64,000 nucleotides of DNA from Clostridia bacterium. Its GTDB lineage: Bacteria; Bacillota; Clostridia; Lachnospirales; Lachnospiraceae. The stretch covers positions 62,001-126,000 of the forward strand of contig CAJTFE010000007.1 of the NCBI GenBank assembly GCA_910575725.1, given 5' to 3'. Made by a program: the position numbers and the translations under genes. Of this stretch, positions 8,172-16,694 are shown in pieces (the stretch's first letter is position 1; every line of letters begins with the position of its first letter). Below the pieces are notes generated by a model. It was not told where the DNA came from and did not search any database. It saw only the letters and a program-made list of their open reading frames with translations.

Positions 8172-8954
8172 GTGAAGCAGAGTAGGAAAGGTGCTCTGTA
8201 TCTGCTTTTGGCAGTGGCCCTTTTAGCAGGATATATATTAAATCTGCAGCAGAGCAGATCCCCGGGCAGTGAGGACTTTCCGGCGGTGGAATGGATTCGG
8301 GCACAGGAGCGCTCCGATGTGGGAGCAATTGAACAGGCCCTTCTAAAGAGGGATCAGGAGAAAGCCGCAGAACAGCTTAAGGAGACGGCGGCAGAAGAGA
8401 CAGAGGAGAAACCAATGGACAAGCAGAGCCTGCGCCGCAGGCTTGGTTCTGCTGTCATTGTAGGCGATTCTGTGGCAGAGGGATTTCTGGATTATGAATT
8501 TCTGGAAGCAGACTGCGTTATAGCAGAAAAGGGATTGCGGGCGGACGCGGCAGGCGGGGAGATACAAAAGGCCCTGGATCTGCAGCCCACACAGCTTTTT
8601 CTGTCCATAGGGCTTAACGATCTGGAGTACTGCCAGGGAGACAGCGGACGGTTCGTCCGATACTACCGGGAGCGGATTCAGGAGATACGGGAAGTGTTTC
8701 CGGAGCTTCCCATCTATATCAACGGGATTCTTCCCATTCTGCCGGAAGCAGTGGAGAAAAAGGCGGAACTGGGATATGTGGACGAATTCAACGAGGCTTT
8801 GCAGCAGATGTGCGGGGAGCTGGGCCTTACCTTTATTGACAGCAGCGATCTGCTAGAGGGCAGAGAGGAATGGTATCAGAAGGATGCCATACATCTGAAA
8901 TCACAGTTTTATCCCCTGTGGCTCAATCGGATGGAAGAAACGGCAGGACTATAA
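8172..8954 (+). CDS. SGNH/GDSL-family hydrolase, membrane-anchored
   Basis: A 260-residue protein with one N-terminal membrane segment (about residues 8-25), a charged linker and an extracytoplasmic SGNH esterase domain. Catalytic blocks are visible: VIVGDSVAEGF (Ser), a GLNDLEY block and KDAIHLKSQFY (Asp/His). It is a likely acyl esterase or O-acetyl transfer partner for a surface glycan, judging from the downstream MBOAT and DHHW genes. It starts with GTG 8172 behind AGGAGG. Its TAA shares a base with the next ATG (TAATG), indicating coupling. Substrate unknown. Confidence 0.8.
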   Translation: MKQSRKGALYLLLAVALLAGYILNLQQSRSPGSEDFPAVEWIRAQERSDVGAIEQALLKRDQEKAAEQLKETAAEETEEKPMDKQSLRRRLGSAVIVGDSVAEGFLDYEFLEADCVIAEKGLRADAAGGEIQKALDLQPTQLFLSIGLNDLEYCQGDSGRFVRYYRERIQEIREVFPELPIYINGILPILPEAVEKKAELGYVDEFNEALQQMCGELGLTFIDSSDLLEGREEWYQKDAIHLKSQFYPLWLNRMEETAGL

Positions 8955-9439
8955 TGAACAGATGGGATATTTTACTAAAGCTGGCCAAGGTTTTGCTGGC
9001 TGGCCTGCTGGTTGTGATGCTGGCAGGCCTTATACGGGGAAGCGCGTGGAACCCGGACTTTGGCACGTTGGAAGCACATGTGGAGACGGAACTGAATCTG
9101 TCCTGTATGCGGCAGGGGGACGAGCAGCTTCTTCGGAGGCTCTACGGGTTAAATGCCGGAGAGCTGAAGCACTGGGTTCTCTATACAGCCCAGGACAACA
9201 TGGATGTGGAGGAGCTGCTTCTAGTGGAAGCGGCAGAGGAGGGACAGGTATCCCAGATCCGCCAGGCCATAGAGAAGCGGGTAGAAACACAGAAGAATAA
9301 TTTTGAGGGTTACGGGCCGGAGCAGCTAAAGCTTATTGAAGGGTATGTGCTTTGGGAGTCAGATCCCTATCTGCTTTTTGTAATTTCGGAAAATGCAGAG
9401 GCGGCCAAATCCGGATTCGTAAAGGGCTTGTATGAATAA
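8954..9439 (+). CDS. DUF4358-type membrane-anchored protein
   Basis: A 161-residue protein with a membrane helix at about residues 8-28 and an extracytoplasmic helical domain. I recognise the DUF4358 pattern: MDVEELLLVEA, then IEKRVETQKNNFEGYGPEQ, then an end that senses or packs as a small alpha/beta domain. It begins at ATG 8954, overlapping the previous stop. Members of this family occur beside MBOAT acyltransferases in Lachnospiraceae. The function is undefined; a role in the surface acylation cassette is inferred from position. Confidence 0.7.
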   Translation: MNRWDILLKLAKVLLAGLLVVMLAGLIRGSAWNPDFGTLEAHVETELNLSCMRQGDEQLLRRLYGLNAGELKHWVLYTAQDNMDVEELLLVEAAEEGQVSQIRQAIEKRVETQKNNFEGYGPEQLKLIEGYVLWESDPYLLFVISENAEAAKSGFVKGLYE

Positions 9440-9470
9440 CAGAAAAAACCTTAAGGAAAGGTAATAAGTC

Positions 9471-10865
9471 GTGGTTTTCAGCAGTGTATTTTTTGTCTGT
9501 ACATTTCTTCCGGTGACGATTGCGCTGTACTACCTGGCGCCTCACCGGATGCGCAACGGGATTCTGCTTCTGGCAAGTCTCTTTTTCTATGCCTGGGGAG
9601 AGCCTGTATATCTTTTTTTGATGCTGTACAGCATTTTATTTAACTATGTTATCGGGATTGACATTGCCAGGAAAAAAGCAAAGGGCAAAAAGGCTGGCGT
9701 CAGTCTGTTTTTTGGCGTCCTGGTAAATCTTTTGATGCTGGGATTTTTTAAATACTATGGATTTGCGGCGGAGAATATCGGGGCAGTGACGGGGCGGCAG
9801 CTTCCGCAGCTATCCCTGCCTCTTCCCATCGGACTGTCATTTTACACCTTTCAGTCCCTTTCCTATCTGATAGACGTATACAGGGGAAAGGCGCAGCGCC
9901 AGAGAAATATTCTTTCTTTCGGGCTGTATATTTCTATGTTTCCCCAGCTGGTGGCGGGGCCCATTGTCCAGTATGCGGACATTGACGCCCAGCTGAAAGA
10001 CCGGGAAGAATCTATGGATAAGTTTGGCCAGGGCGTCCAGTATTTTATCTGGGGGCTGGCAAAAAAGGTGCTGCTGGCCAACAATCTGGGGGCGGTTCAC
10101 GAGGCGGTGACTGCGCTGCCCTCCCTGTCGGTGCTCTCGGCCTGGGTGGGCGCTCTGGCCTATACCTTTCAGATATATTATGATTTCAGCGGATATTCCG
10201 ATATGGCCATTGGGCTGGGGAAGATGTTCGGCTTTGAGCTGAAAGAGAATTTCGCCTATCCCTACTGTGCGCGCAGCATCACGCAGTTCTGGCGCAGGTG
10301 GCATATTTCCCTGGGCTCCTGGTTCCGGGAATACGTCTATATTCCCTTGGGCGGCAACCGTACCGGCGTGCTCCGCCACATTTTCAATCTTTTGATTGTA
10401 TGGGCGCTGACGGGACTCTGGCATGGGGCCAGCTGGAACTTTGTAGTGTGGGGGCTTTATTACGGAGTCCTTCTGATTGTGGAAAAATACCTGCTCAGGC
10501 GAAAGACAGAGAGCATTCCCATTCTGGGAACCATGTATGCCATGCTGCTTGTAGTTGTGGGGTGGGTGTTCTTTTTCAGTCCTACCCTGAAAGGGGCCTT
10601 CGGATACCTTGGGACTATGTTTGGAGCGGGGGCAGCCAGTATTACAGACGACGCAGGCATGTATTATCTGCTCACCAGCCTGGTGCTGTTCTGGTTTTCC
10701 TGGATTTTTTCGGTGCCTGCGGCTTCGCGGATATCCAGGGGGTATATGGAGCGTCCCGGCAGGCTGACACCGCTTTTGATTGCGGTTCATATGGGAATTT
10801 TTCTGACGGCGGTTGCCTACCTGATTCATGATACCTACAATCCATTTTTATATTTTCGATTTTGA
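9471..10865 (+). CDS. MBOAT-family O-acyltransferase (AlgI/DltB-like)
   Basis: A polytopic membrane protein (464 residues, about 10-11 hydrophobic segments) that would move acyl groups across the membrane onto an extracytoplasmic glycan. The MBOAT hallmark is QFWRRWHISLGSWFREYVYI followed by ALTGLWHGASWNF; the invariant histidine is about residue 318. It starts at GTG 9471 with AAGGAAAGG upstream. It is flanked by SGNH, DUF4358 and DHHW genes, a complete AlgI-AlgX-like arrangement. The acceptor polymer (teichoic acid, capsule or secondary wall polymer) cannot be told from sequence. Confidence 0.92.
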   Translation: MVFSSVFFVCTFLPVTIALYYLAPHRMRNGILLLASLFFYAWGEPVYLFLMLYSILFNYVIGIDIARKKAKGKKAGVSLFFGVLVNLLMLGFFKYYGFAAENIGAVTGRQLPQLSLPLPIGLSFYTFQSLSYLIDVYRGKAQRQRNILSFGLYISMFPQLVAGPIVQYADIDAQLKDREESMDKFGQGVQYFIWGLAKKVLLANNLGAVHEAVTALPSLSVLSAWVGALAYTFQIYYDFSGYSDMAIGLGKMFGFELKENFAYPYCARSITQFWRRWHISLGSWFREYVYIPLGGNRTGVLRHIFNLLIVWALTGLWHGASWNFVVWGLYYGVLLIVEKYLLRRKTESIPILGTMYAMLLVVVGWVFFFSPTLKGAFGYLGTMFGAGAASITDDAGMYYLLTSLVLFWFSWIFSVPAASRISRGYMERPGRLTPLLIAVHMGIFLTAVAYLIHDTYNPFLYFRF

Positions 10866-10882
10866 GGAGCTGAAATACGAAG

Positions 10883-12049
10883 TTGAGACGAAGAAGAGGG
10901 AAAAAAGAGTTTTCTGCCTATTCCTGGCTGGGCCTGCTGTTTTTGCTGTGTTTAATCTCCTTTGGAGCGCTGAACCTGCTCTGCGAGGACCGGGTATTTT
11001 CCGAGGCGGAGAACCGTTATCTGGAGCAGCGGCCCGTCCTGCGTATTGCAGGAATTATGGACGGGAAGTTTATGAGCAACTATGAAAAATATCAGACGGA
11101 TCAGTTTTTTGCCCGTGATTCCTGGATCAAATTCCGCTCCGGCGCAGACCGTTTTCTTGGGAAAAACGAATCCGGGGGTGTATACCTGGGAAAGGATGAG
11201 CAGCTTTATGAGAAGCCGGCCAAGCTTAAGGAGCAGGTGTGGATCAATCTGGACGCCATACAGTCCTTTGCAGGCAGGTATTCCGGGACAAGTATGTATC
11301 TGCTTTTGGTTCCGGGGGCGGCCGGGGTGAATCCGGAGGGACTGCCGGCCTTTGCTCCGGTGGAGAACCAGGCGGAGCAGCTAAGTGAGATCAGCGGGTA
11401 TCTCAACGGAACAGTCCGGGAAATTCCGGTTTATAAGACGCTTCGGGAGCACCGAGGGGAATATCTGTATTACCGGACGGATCACCACTGGACGACGCTG
11501 GGGGCCTGGTATGCTTTTGAAGAGGCCCAAAAGGTGATGGGGCTTGGACAGATTGCGGAAATGACGGCTTATCCTGTGACAAACCGGTTCCAGGGGACGC
11601 TTGCTTCCAGAAGCGGCTACCAGGTGCCTTCGGATACCATTTCCATATACTGGCCTAAGGCAGAGGAGCAGCTTGTGGTGACCTATGTGGAGGAGCAGAA
11701 AAAATCCCCCTCCCTGTATGCCTCTAAGAAGCTGGAGAGCCGCGACAAATACGGCGTGTTTCTGGACGGGAACCACCCTGTGGTAAAGATACGCACCATG
11801 GCAGAGAGCGACAGGAGCCTTCTCCTTCTGAAGGATTCCTATGCCAACTGTTTTGTGCCGTTTCTGACTGCTTCCTTCCGGGAGATTGTGCTGGTGGATC
11901 CCCGGTATTACTATGGGGATCTGAATACGCTTATGGAGGAGCAGGAATTTACGGATATTTTGTTTTTATATAACCTCAATACCTTTTTGGAGGACGATGT
12001 GCTTCATTTTGTGCTGGAAGAACCAGAGCAGAATCCTACAGAAGGGTAA
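10883..12049 (+). CDS. DHHW-family (AlgX/AlgJ-like) acyltransferase partner
   Basis: A 388-residue protein with a cytoplasmic RRRRGKK start, one membrane anchor (about residues 14-34) and an extracytoplasmic SGNH-like domain. The name-giving motif YYRTDHHWTTLGA puts Asp-His-His-Trp at residues 200-203, and the nucleophile block is LLKDSYANCFVPFL. DHHW proteins take an acyl group from an MBOAT partner and place it on a polysaccharide. TTG 10883 is the best start, with GAGGAGC at 10864-10870; the spacing is long. It ends overlapping the convergent gene by 14 bases. Confidence 0.85.
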   Translation: MRRRRGKKEFSAYSWLGLLFLLCLISFGALNLLCEDRVFSEAENRYLEQRPVLRIAGIMDGKFMSNYEKYQTDQFFARDSWIKFRSGADRFLGKNESGGVYLGKDEQLYEKPAKLKEQVWINLDAIQSFAGRYSGTSMYLLLVPGAAGVNPEGLPAFAPVENQAEQLSEISGYLNGTVREIPVYKTLREHRGEYLYYRTDHHWTTLGAWYAFEEAQKVMGLGQIAEMTAYPVTNRFQGTLASRSGYQVPSDTISIYWPKAEEQLVVTYVEEQKKSPSLYASKKLESRDKYGVFLDGNHPVVKIRTMAESDRSLLLLKDSYANCFVPFLTASFREIVLVDPRYYYGDLNTLMEEQEFTDILFLYNLNTFLEDDVLHFVLEEPEQNPTEG

Positions 12050-12539
12050 AAGATACCTCCTGACGGAGCAGAAACTTCTGAATCATCTGATCCCAGGAAT
12101 GCTCCAGGGATTTGTCCATGGTGAAAAGGGTTAAGGCTGTGGCAGTGGTGCAAAAAAGGCCGGAGGAGTCGTAGCGGACATTGAGAAACAGGCCGCTTAT
12201 GTCCTGTGGGGAAAAGGCGCTGCCGGTTTGTTCCAGAAGCTTTTCGGTATTTTCACCGGAGAGCTTGAAGGTAAAGCGGAAGTTAAGCGGGGTGCGTTTT
12301 CCCTTTATCAGATCCAGGCAAAAGGGGCGGAGCTCCTGCCAGCGGGAAAAACGGCGGCCCAAAAGGCCGAGAGCCTCCTCCTCTTCCTTTGTGTAATAGC
12401 CGGGCTTTATCTCTCCGTCTATATGAAAGGTATTGCAGGTGGTGACGGTGCCTTCTACTAAGAGGAAGGCGTCAAAATCAGGCTTAAGAAGAAGCTTGTT
12501 CATAAAGGACTTGATGTCCTCGATCTGCAGTGAAATCAT
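12036..12539 (-). CDS. Conserved clostridial protein, DUF5721-like
   Basis: A 167-residue cytosolic protein with no signal or membrane segment. I chose the ATG at 12539 because CCAGGAGGTACTCT precedes it on the minus strand; a longer frame to 12605 is unsupported. The N-terminus (ISLQIEDIKSFMNKLL) and the core (DAFLLVEGTVTTCNTFHIDG) match what I recall of DUF5721. The function is unknown. It is convergent with the DHHW gene and is probably monocistronic. Confidence 0.65.
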   Translation of the reverse strand: MISLQIEDIKSFMNKLLLKPDFDAFLLVEGTVTTCNTFHIDGEIKPGYYTKEEEEALGLLGRRFSRWQELRPFCLDLIKGKRTPLNFRFTFKLSGENTEKLLEQTGSAFSPQDISGLFLNVRYDSSGLFCTTATALTLFTMDKSLEHSWDQMIQKFLLRQEVSFTLL

Positions 12540-12694
12540 AGAGTACCTCCTGGGTGCTGTCAGTGCCAAGGCTGGACCGGCATGGGTTTTATGCTTTTCC
12601 GGCATTGGACGGTAGTGTTTTCAGTATACATGGAAATAAGGAGAAATGCAATCGGGGCAGGGAGTGAAATTGTGAAACTGTTTGGCTCGCATTA

Positions 12695-12717
12695 CTGGTC
12701 ACGGAGTGAACAGTAAC
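12695..12717 (+). repeat. Solo end of the MITE-like element
   Basis: GGTCACGGAGTGAACAGTAA before the M18 gene matches the right end of the element at 14483-14674 with one difference. A short remnant, or one shared terminal repeat. Confidence 0.45.
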
Positions 12718-12763
12718 TGGCTTGCTGCTTGCAGGAATAAAGAAGAAAGGCAGGGTATAGAAG

Positions 12764-14056
12764 ATGAAAACAAATACATATGCAAAGGAATTGCTCCAGC
12801 TTGTGGAGGAGGGGACGTCGCCTTTTCATGTGACGGCCAGTGTGGAGCGGCAGCTTGTGAAGGCTGGCTTTACAAAGCTGTCTATGAGGCATGATTGGAG
12901 CCTTGACAATGGAGGCAGGTATTATGTGGTGCATAATGACTCCAGCCTGATTGCCTTTACGGTCGGAAAGAGGCTGCAGTTTGGGGATTCTTTCCGGATT
13001 GCGGCGGCTCATACGGACTTTCCGGGGCTTCGTGTGAAGCCATGTCCGGAGATTGTTAAGGACGGCTACCGGCAGCTGAATGTGGAGGTGTACGGAGGCG
13101 CTATTTTGAATACCTGGCTTGACAGGCCTTTGTCTGCGGCCGGAAGGGTGGTGCTGCGAAAGGATGACATTTTTCACCCGGAGGTGCGTCTTGTAGATTT
13201 CCGGAAGCCCTTTCTGACGATTCCCAATCTGGCTATTCACATTAACAGGGATGTGAATAAGGGCGTGGAGCTGAATAAGCAGACGGACATGCTGCCTGTC
13301 CTGGGGCTGGAAGGCGAGGAGAAAGACGAGAAGTTTTTCCTGAAGCATCTGGCTGGGGAGCTTAAGGTGGATCCGGAGGATATTCTGGAGTATGAGCTTG
13401 GGCTTTATAATACGGATACCGGGGCTCTTCTGGGGCTTTCGGAGGAATTCATCTCCGCTCCCAGGCTTGACAATCTGACTTCGGTGCAGGCGGTGGTAAG
13501 CGGCCTGATTTCCGGGGAAAGGGAAAATGGCTTTAATGTGGGGGCTTTTTTTGACCATGAGGAGATTGGAAGCCGCACGAAGCAGGGGGCCGGTTCGGTG
13601 CTTTTGCCGGCGGTTCTGGAGCGGATTCTCTTGTCCTATGGGAGAGGGAGGGAGAAGTTTTTTGAGAGCTTTTCGGAGAGTATGCTTTTGTCGGTGGATG
13701 TGGGGCATGGGTTTCATCCGAATAAGGCGGATAAGAATGATCCGACAAATAAGGATATTTTGGGAAAGGGAATTTGTATTAAGGAGGCCAGCGGACAGGC
13801 TTATGCTACGGACTGTGAGGCTGTGGCGGTGGTGCAGCAGATTTGTGAGGCGGAAGGGATTCCTTATCAGAAGTTTGTGAATCGGTCGGACGGAACCAGC
13901 GGGGGGACGCTGGGGTCTATTGCTTCTGCGTTTTTTCCGGTTAAGACGGTGGATGTGGGAGTGCCGCTGCTGGCGATGCATTCTAGCAGGGAACTGATGG
14001 GGACGGAGGATCAAGGGAGCCTGGTTCGGGCGGTGAAGGCGTTTTACTCGTTATAA
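12764..14056 (+). CDS. M18-family aspartyl aminopeptidase
   Basis: A cytosolic zinc aminopeptidase of 430 residues that removes N-terminal acidic residues from peptides. Metal-binding and catalytic blocks are visible: AAHTDFPGLRVKP (His, Asp), a PRLDNLTSVQA block, FFDHEEIGSRTKQGAGS (catalytic Glu pair), LSVDVGHGFHPN and a C-terminal VPLLAMHSSRE. The length matches the bacterial M18 family. ATG 12764 has a fair ribosome site (AGAAAGGCAGGG). It appears to stand alone; a long hairpin element follows. Confidence 0.93.
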   Translation: MKTNTYAKELLQLVEEGTSPFHVTASVERQLVKAGFTKLSMRHDWSLDNGGRYYVVHNDSSLIAFTVGKRLQFGDSFRIAAAHTDFPGLRVKPCPEIVKDGYRQLNVEVYGGAILNTWLDRPLSAAGRVVLRKDDIFHPEVRLVDFRKPFLTIPNLAIHINRDVNKGVELNKQTDMLPVLGLEGEEKDEKFFLKHLAGELKVDPEDILEYELGLYNTDTGALLGLSEEFISAPRLDNLTSVQAVVSGLISGERENGFNVGAFFDHEEIGSRTKQGAGSVLLPAVLERILLSYGRGREKFFESFSESMLLSVDVGHGFHPNKADKNDPTNKDILGKGICIKEASGQAYATDCEAVAVVQQICEAEGIPYQKFVNRSDGTSGGTLGSIASAFFPVKTVDVGVPLLAMHSSRELMGTEDQGSLVRAVKAFYSL

Positions 14057-14063
14057 GGCGGAC

Positions 14064-14296
14064 GTTCAGCCAGTCTGCGGCGGAATCTGCCCTTGGGCTT
14101 TTCCATATCTGTGTTCGGACGGTTCACGTACAGGCTGTCTGCTCTTGGCGGACTAACGTTTGGGGCTTTGATAGGCTGCGCCTGTTGAGGGGTTGGACGT
14201 TAGTCCGCCAATATCAGACAGCCTGTACGTGAACAGCCGGACACTTGATATTGGAAAAGCCCAAGGACAGATTCCGCCGCAGACTGGCTGAACTGG
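14064..14296. repeat. Long hairpin element, family 3, copy 1
   Basis: A roughly 230-base inverted repeat with arms of about 100 bases each, from GTTCAGCCAGTCTGCGG to its complement ending CTGGCTGAAC. The inner core (GGCTTTTCCATATCTGTG, CGGACGGTTCACGTACAGG, CTGTCTG) recurs in copies at 19914 and 55366, while the outer arms do not. It follows the M18 gene and could terminate transcription, but it is far longer than a normal terminator. Confidence 0.85.
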
Positions 14297-14482
14297 TAGT
14301 TGGAGGGGCGCAGGTTTTTGGCTGATTTTATGAGGGGGTTGTTTGTGTGGGGGGATAGTATATGGATTGTTTTGTAGTATTTGACTTGATTTTGGAAATA
14401 ATTGGGATATAATGGTCCTGTCGAAGGATTCTTGATGGTTTCAGACGTTTCTGTCGGAATAATCCCGAAGATGAAAATGAAT

Positions 14483-14674
14483 GTTACTGTTCATTCGCCG
14501 CTGTTCCGTGGGGTGTTTCCGCACATTTTGTGCGGAAATCCCGAGTTTTTCAGCGCGAAATCGCGTCTTTTTGCGATTTCTGTGCATCAGTTATCATAAG
14601 GGGGACAAAGCTTTGCTTGGTGGATTCCTTGTGATCTGGCGAAGCGTGTTAATGGTCACAGAGTGAACAGTAAC
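14483..14674. mobile_element. MITE-like element with 14-base terminal inverted repeats
   Basis: GTTACTGTTCATTC (14483-14496) and GAGTGAACAGTAAC (14661-14674) are inverted with 13 of 14 matches. The 192-base interior has no credible gene but contains small hairpins (TTTCCGCACA/TGTGCGGAAA and GCGAAATCGC). A solo end sits before the M18 gene at 12695. It could be a non-autonomous transposon; no target duplication is clear. Confidence 0.5.
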
Positions 14675-14797
14675 AAATGAATTGGCTGGAAGAAAGATGT
14701 TGTGCCGGATGGGGAAATCTTTTATAATGAAAGTGGATTTACTGCTGGTTCTGCCTTTCTTCCGAATAGGGTTTGTAAAAGAAAGGAGAACGCGGTA

Positions 14798-15328
14798 TTG
14801 AGTAAAGAAGAGATGTTTTTGATGAAGCCTAAGGTGGATTTCTGTTTTAAAGAGCTGATGGAGGATACCAGAAGGAGAATGTATATGGATAAGCTGGAGA
14901 TCCATATTCTGGAGCTGCCGAAGCTTGAGGGGTGTGAATAACCACGGACGGAGCTGTTAAAGTGGGGCAGCTTTCTCAGAGCGGAAAAGAAGGAGGAGTT
15001 TGAGATGGCGGCGGAAGGAAGTTCTTATATTGAGAGAGCCTATGAACGGCTGACGGAAATCAGTGCGGATGACTCGAAGCGCCTGGAGTATGAGGCCAGG
15101 GAGAAGGCTATCCGGGATCATACTTATCTTATGAATTATAATCTGCAGAAGGGGCTGGAAGAAGGCCGGAAGGAAGGTATGGAGCAGGGGATTAAGGCGT
15201 TGGTTAAATTTTGCAGGGAATATGCTTGTACAAGAGAGGAGACTTGTTCCCGGTTGATTCAGAATTTTTCTATTTCTCTGGAAGAAGCGGAGGAGTATCT
15301 GGAAAAATACTGGCCTGCTGAAGTCTGA
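14798..15328 (+). pseudogene. Degenerate Rpn/PD-(D/E)XK transposase-family gene
   Basis: TTG 14798 behind AAAGGAGAA starts LSKEEMFLMKPKVDFCFKEL, the typical start of Rpn-family (PDDEXK_2) proteins. After about 25 residues it jumps to KLEIHILELPKLE, normally about 150 residues further on, so the nuclease core is deleted. A TAA at 14939-14941 interrupts the frame. The same frame then resumes (ELLKWGSFLRAEKKEEFEMA, YIERAYERLTEIS, KRLEYEAREKAIRD) to 15328, the regular C-terminus. It therefore has both an internal deletion and a nonsense codon. It is the remains of a recombination-promoting nuclease gene. Confidence 0.75.
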
Positions 15329-15417
15329 TTATAACTGGTATTGATTAGTGCTGGTTTATTCGTGTTTTAGGAAATGCTTGACAAATCTTTTGATTTTGCA
15401 TATTCTAAAGCATAGAT

Positions 15418-15660
15418 GGTCTGTAAGGGATATTACGGAACTGGAAACAGTAATATTCCTCACAGCGCACAAATCGATTTACAGACACATGTTTTTGTGG
15501 CTGGAAATTGATTTCAGATCAGTGTGCTGTAAGGGATATTACGGAACTGGAAACAGTAATATCCCTCAAAGTGCACAAATCGATTTACAGACGCATTTTT
15601 ATGCGGCTGGAAATTGATTTCATACCTGTGTACTTTGAGGGATATTACGGAACTGGAATA
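15418..15660 (+). repeat. Tandem pair of dispersed palindromic repeat family 1, plus a tail
   Basis: Two full copies of about 106 bases (15447-15552 and 15553-15659) follow a tail fragment (15418-15446). Each copy begins ACAGTAATATYCCTC, holds CACAAATCGATTTACAGAC and GGCTGGAAATTGATTTCA, and ends GGGATATTACGGAACTGGAA. The left and right halves are complementary, so each can fold into one long hairpin. The array ends just before the cysteine T-box. The 15329-15417 stretch before it shows nothing. Confidence 0.9.
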
Positions 15661-15666
15661 AGAAAA

Positions 15667-15930
15667 GGCAGAGAACGGAAAAGTAGTTCATATCCAAAGC
15701 AGCAGAGAGAAGCTGTCGTCGGCTGAAAGCAGCTTTTGTGGAGGGATGGATGAAGTGCATCCGGGAGCTGATCCGGTGAGTGGGAGGTGTGCTGGCGCAT
15801 TTGCGGCACGGAAGCATCAGCCGGGTACGTGACGCGCGTTAAGCAGATGAGTGGAAGGGCATAGGCCCTTTTAGAAGAGTGGAACCGCGGATTATTTCGT
15901 CTCTTGGAGGCGAGATAGTCCGTTTTTTTC
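15667..15930 (+). promoter_or_regulatory. Cysteine-specific T-box leader of the cysE-cysS operon
   Basis: Stem I is visible (AGAGAGAAGCTGTCGTCGG with GGCTGAAAGCAGC, then the specifier side GAAGTGCATCC), so the specifier reads TGC, a cysteine codon. The T-box sequence AGAGTGGAACCGCGG lies at 15876-15890, followed by a terminator: CGGATTATTTCGTCTC pairs with GGCGAGATAGTCCG (with wobbles) and is followed by TTTTTTT at 15923-15929. Uncharged tRNA-Cys should stabilise the antiterminator and allow cysE and cysS transcription. Specifier and downstream genes agree. Confidence 0.88.
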
Positions 15931-15995
15931 CGGCTGCTTTTGGAAAACGGAAATGGCGGCTGGAATGGCCCGGTCAGATTGAGGAGGGAAAATAT

Positions 15996-16694
15996 ATGGG
16001 TATGATTCGTTATATTAGGGAAGAATTTCAAGTGATTACAGAACGGGACCCTGCTATTAAAAGTCCCATGGAGGTCTTGCTATACCCCAGCTTTCGTGCT
16101 ATCTTAAGTTACAGACTGGCGCATAAGTGGTATGAGAAGGGGCATTTTTTTCTTGCCAGATGGCTGTCGCAGAGGACGGTGCGGAAGACGGGCATCGAGA
16201 TTCATCCGGGAGCTAAGATTGGCAAGGGGCTGTTTATCGACCATGGCTCCGGGGTGATCATTGGGGAGACTACGATTATCGGCGACAATGTGACCCTTTA
16301 TCAAGGGGTGACGTTGGGAGGAACAGGCAAGGAGAAGGGCAAGCGCCATCCAACCTTGAAGGACAATGTGATGGTGAGCGCCGGAGCTAAGATTCTTGGG
16401 TCTTTTACCATCGGGGAGAATTCTAAGATCGGAGCGGGCTCTGTGGTGCTCAAGGAGGTGCCGCCCAACTGTACGGTGGTGGGTGTTCCGGGCCGCATTG
16501 TGAAACGGGACGATGTGAAGGTGCCGAGAAGCGATATGAACCAGGTGGATCTTCCGGATCCGGTTATGGACAGTCTCACAGAGCTTCGCCGGGAAAATGA
16601 GCGGCTCCATGCAGAATTGGCGGAGCTGAGGAAAAAGAAAGAGAAAAAGGACAAAGAAAAAGCAGAGAAGGAGAAGCAGAATGAAAGTCTATAA
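15996..16694 (+). CDS. cysE: Serine O-acetyltransferase
   Basis: Makes O-acetylserine from serine and acetyl-CoA, the first step of cysteine synthesis. It has 232 residues: an N-terminal helical region ([19 protein letters not shown]), then the left-handed beta-helix of hexapeptide repeats with the active-site [14 protein letters not shown] and [15 protein letters not shown] charged C-terminal coiled tail ([15 protein letters not shown]) is an unusual extension. I chose ATG 15996 with GAGGAGG upstream; longer frames run through the T-box terminator. It overlaps cysS by 14 bases. The T-box links it to cysteine status. Confidence 0.94.
   Translation: MGMIRYIREEFQVITERDPAIKSPMEVLLYPSFRAILSYRLAHKWYEKGHFFLARWLSQRTVRKTGIEIHPGAKIGKGLFIDHGSGVIIGETTIIGDNVTLYQGVTLGGTGKEKGKRHPTLKDNVMVSAGAKILGSFTIGENSKIGAGSVVLKEVPPNCTVVGVPGRIVKRDDVKVPRSDMNQVDLPDPVMDSLTELRRENERLHAELAELRKKKEKKDKEKAEKEKQNESL

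Noticed and set aside
12692..14014. Minus-strand frame (440 codons) opposite the M18 peptidase
   Set aside because: Arg/His/Pro-rich antisense translation without family resemblance.
14402..14666. Two short overlapping plus-strand frames
   Set aside because: They run across the MITE-like element and its hairpins, with no family match.
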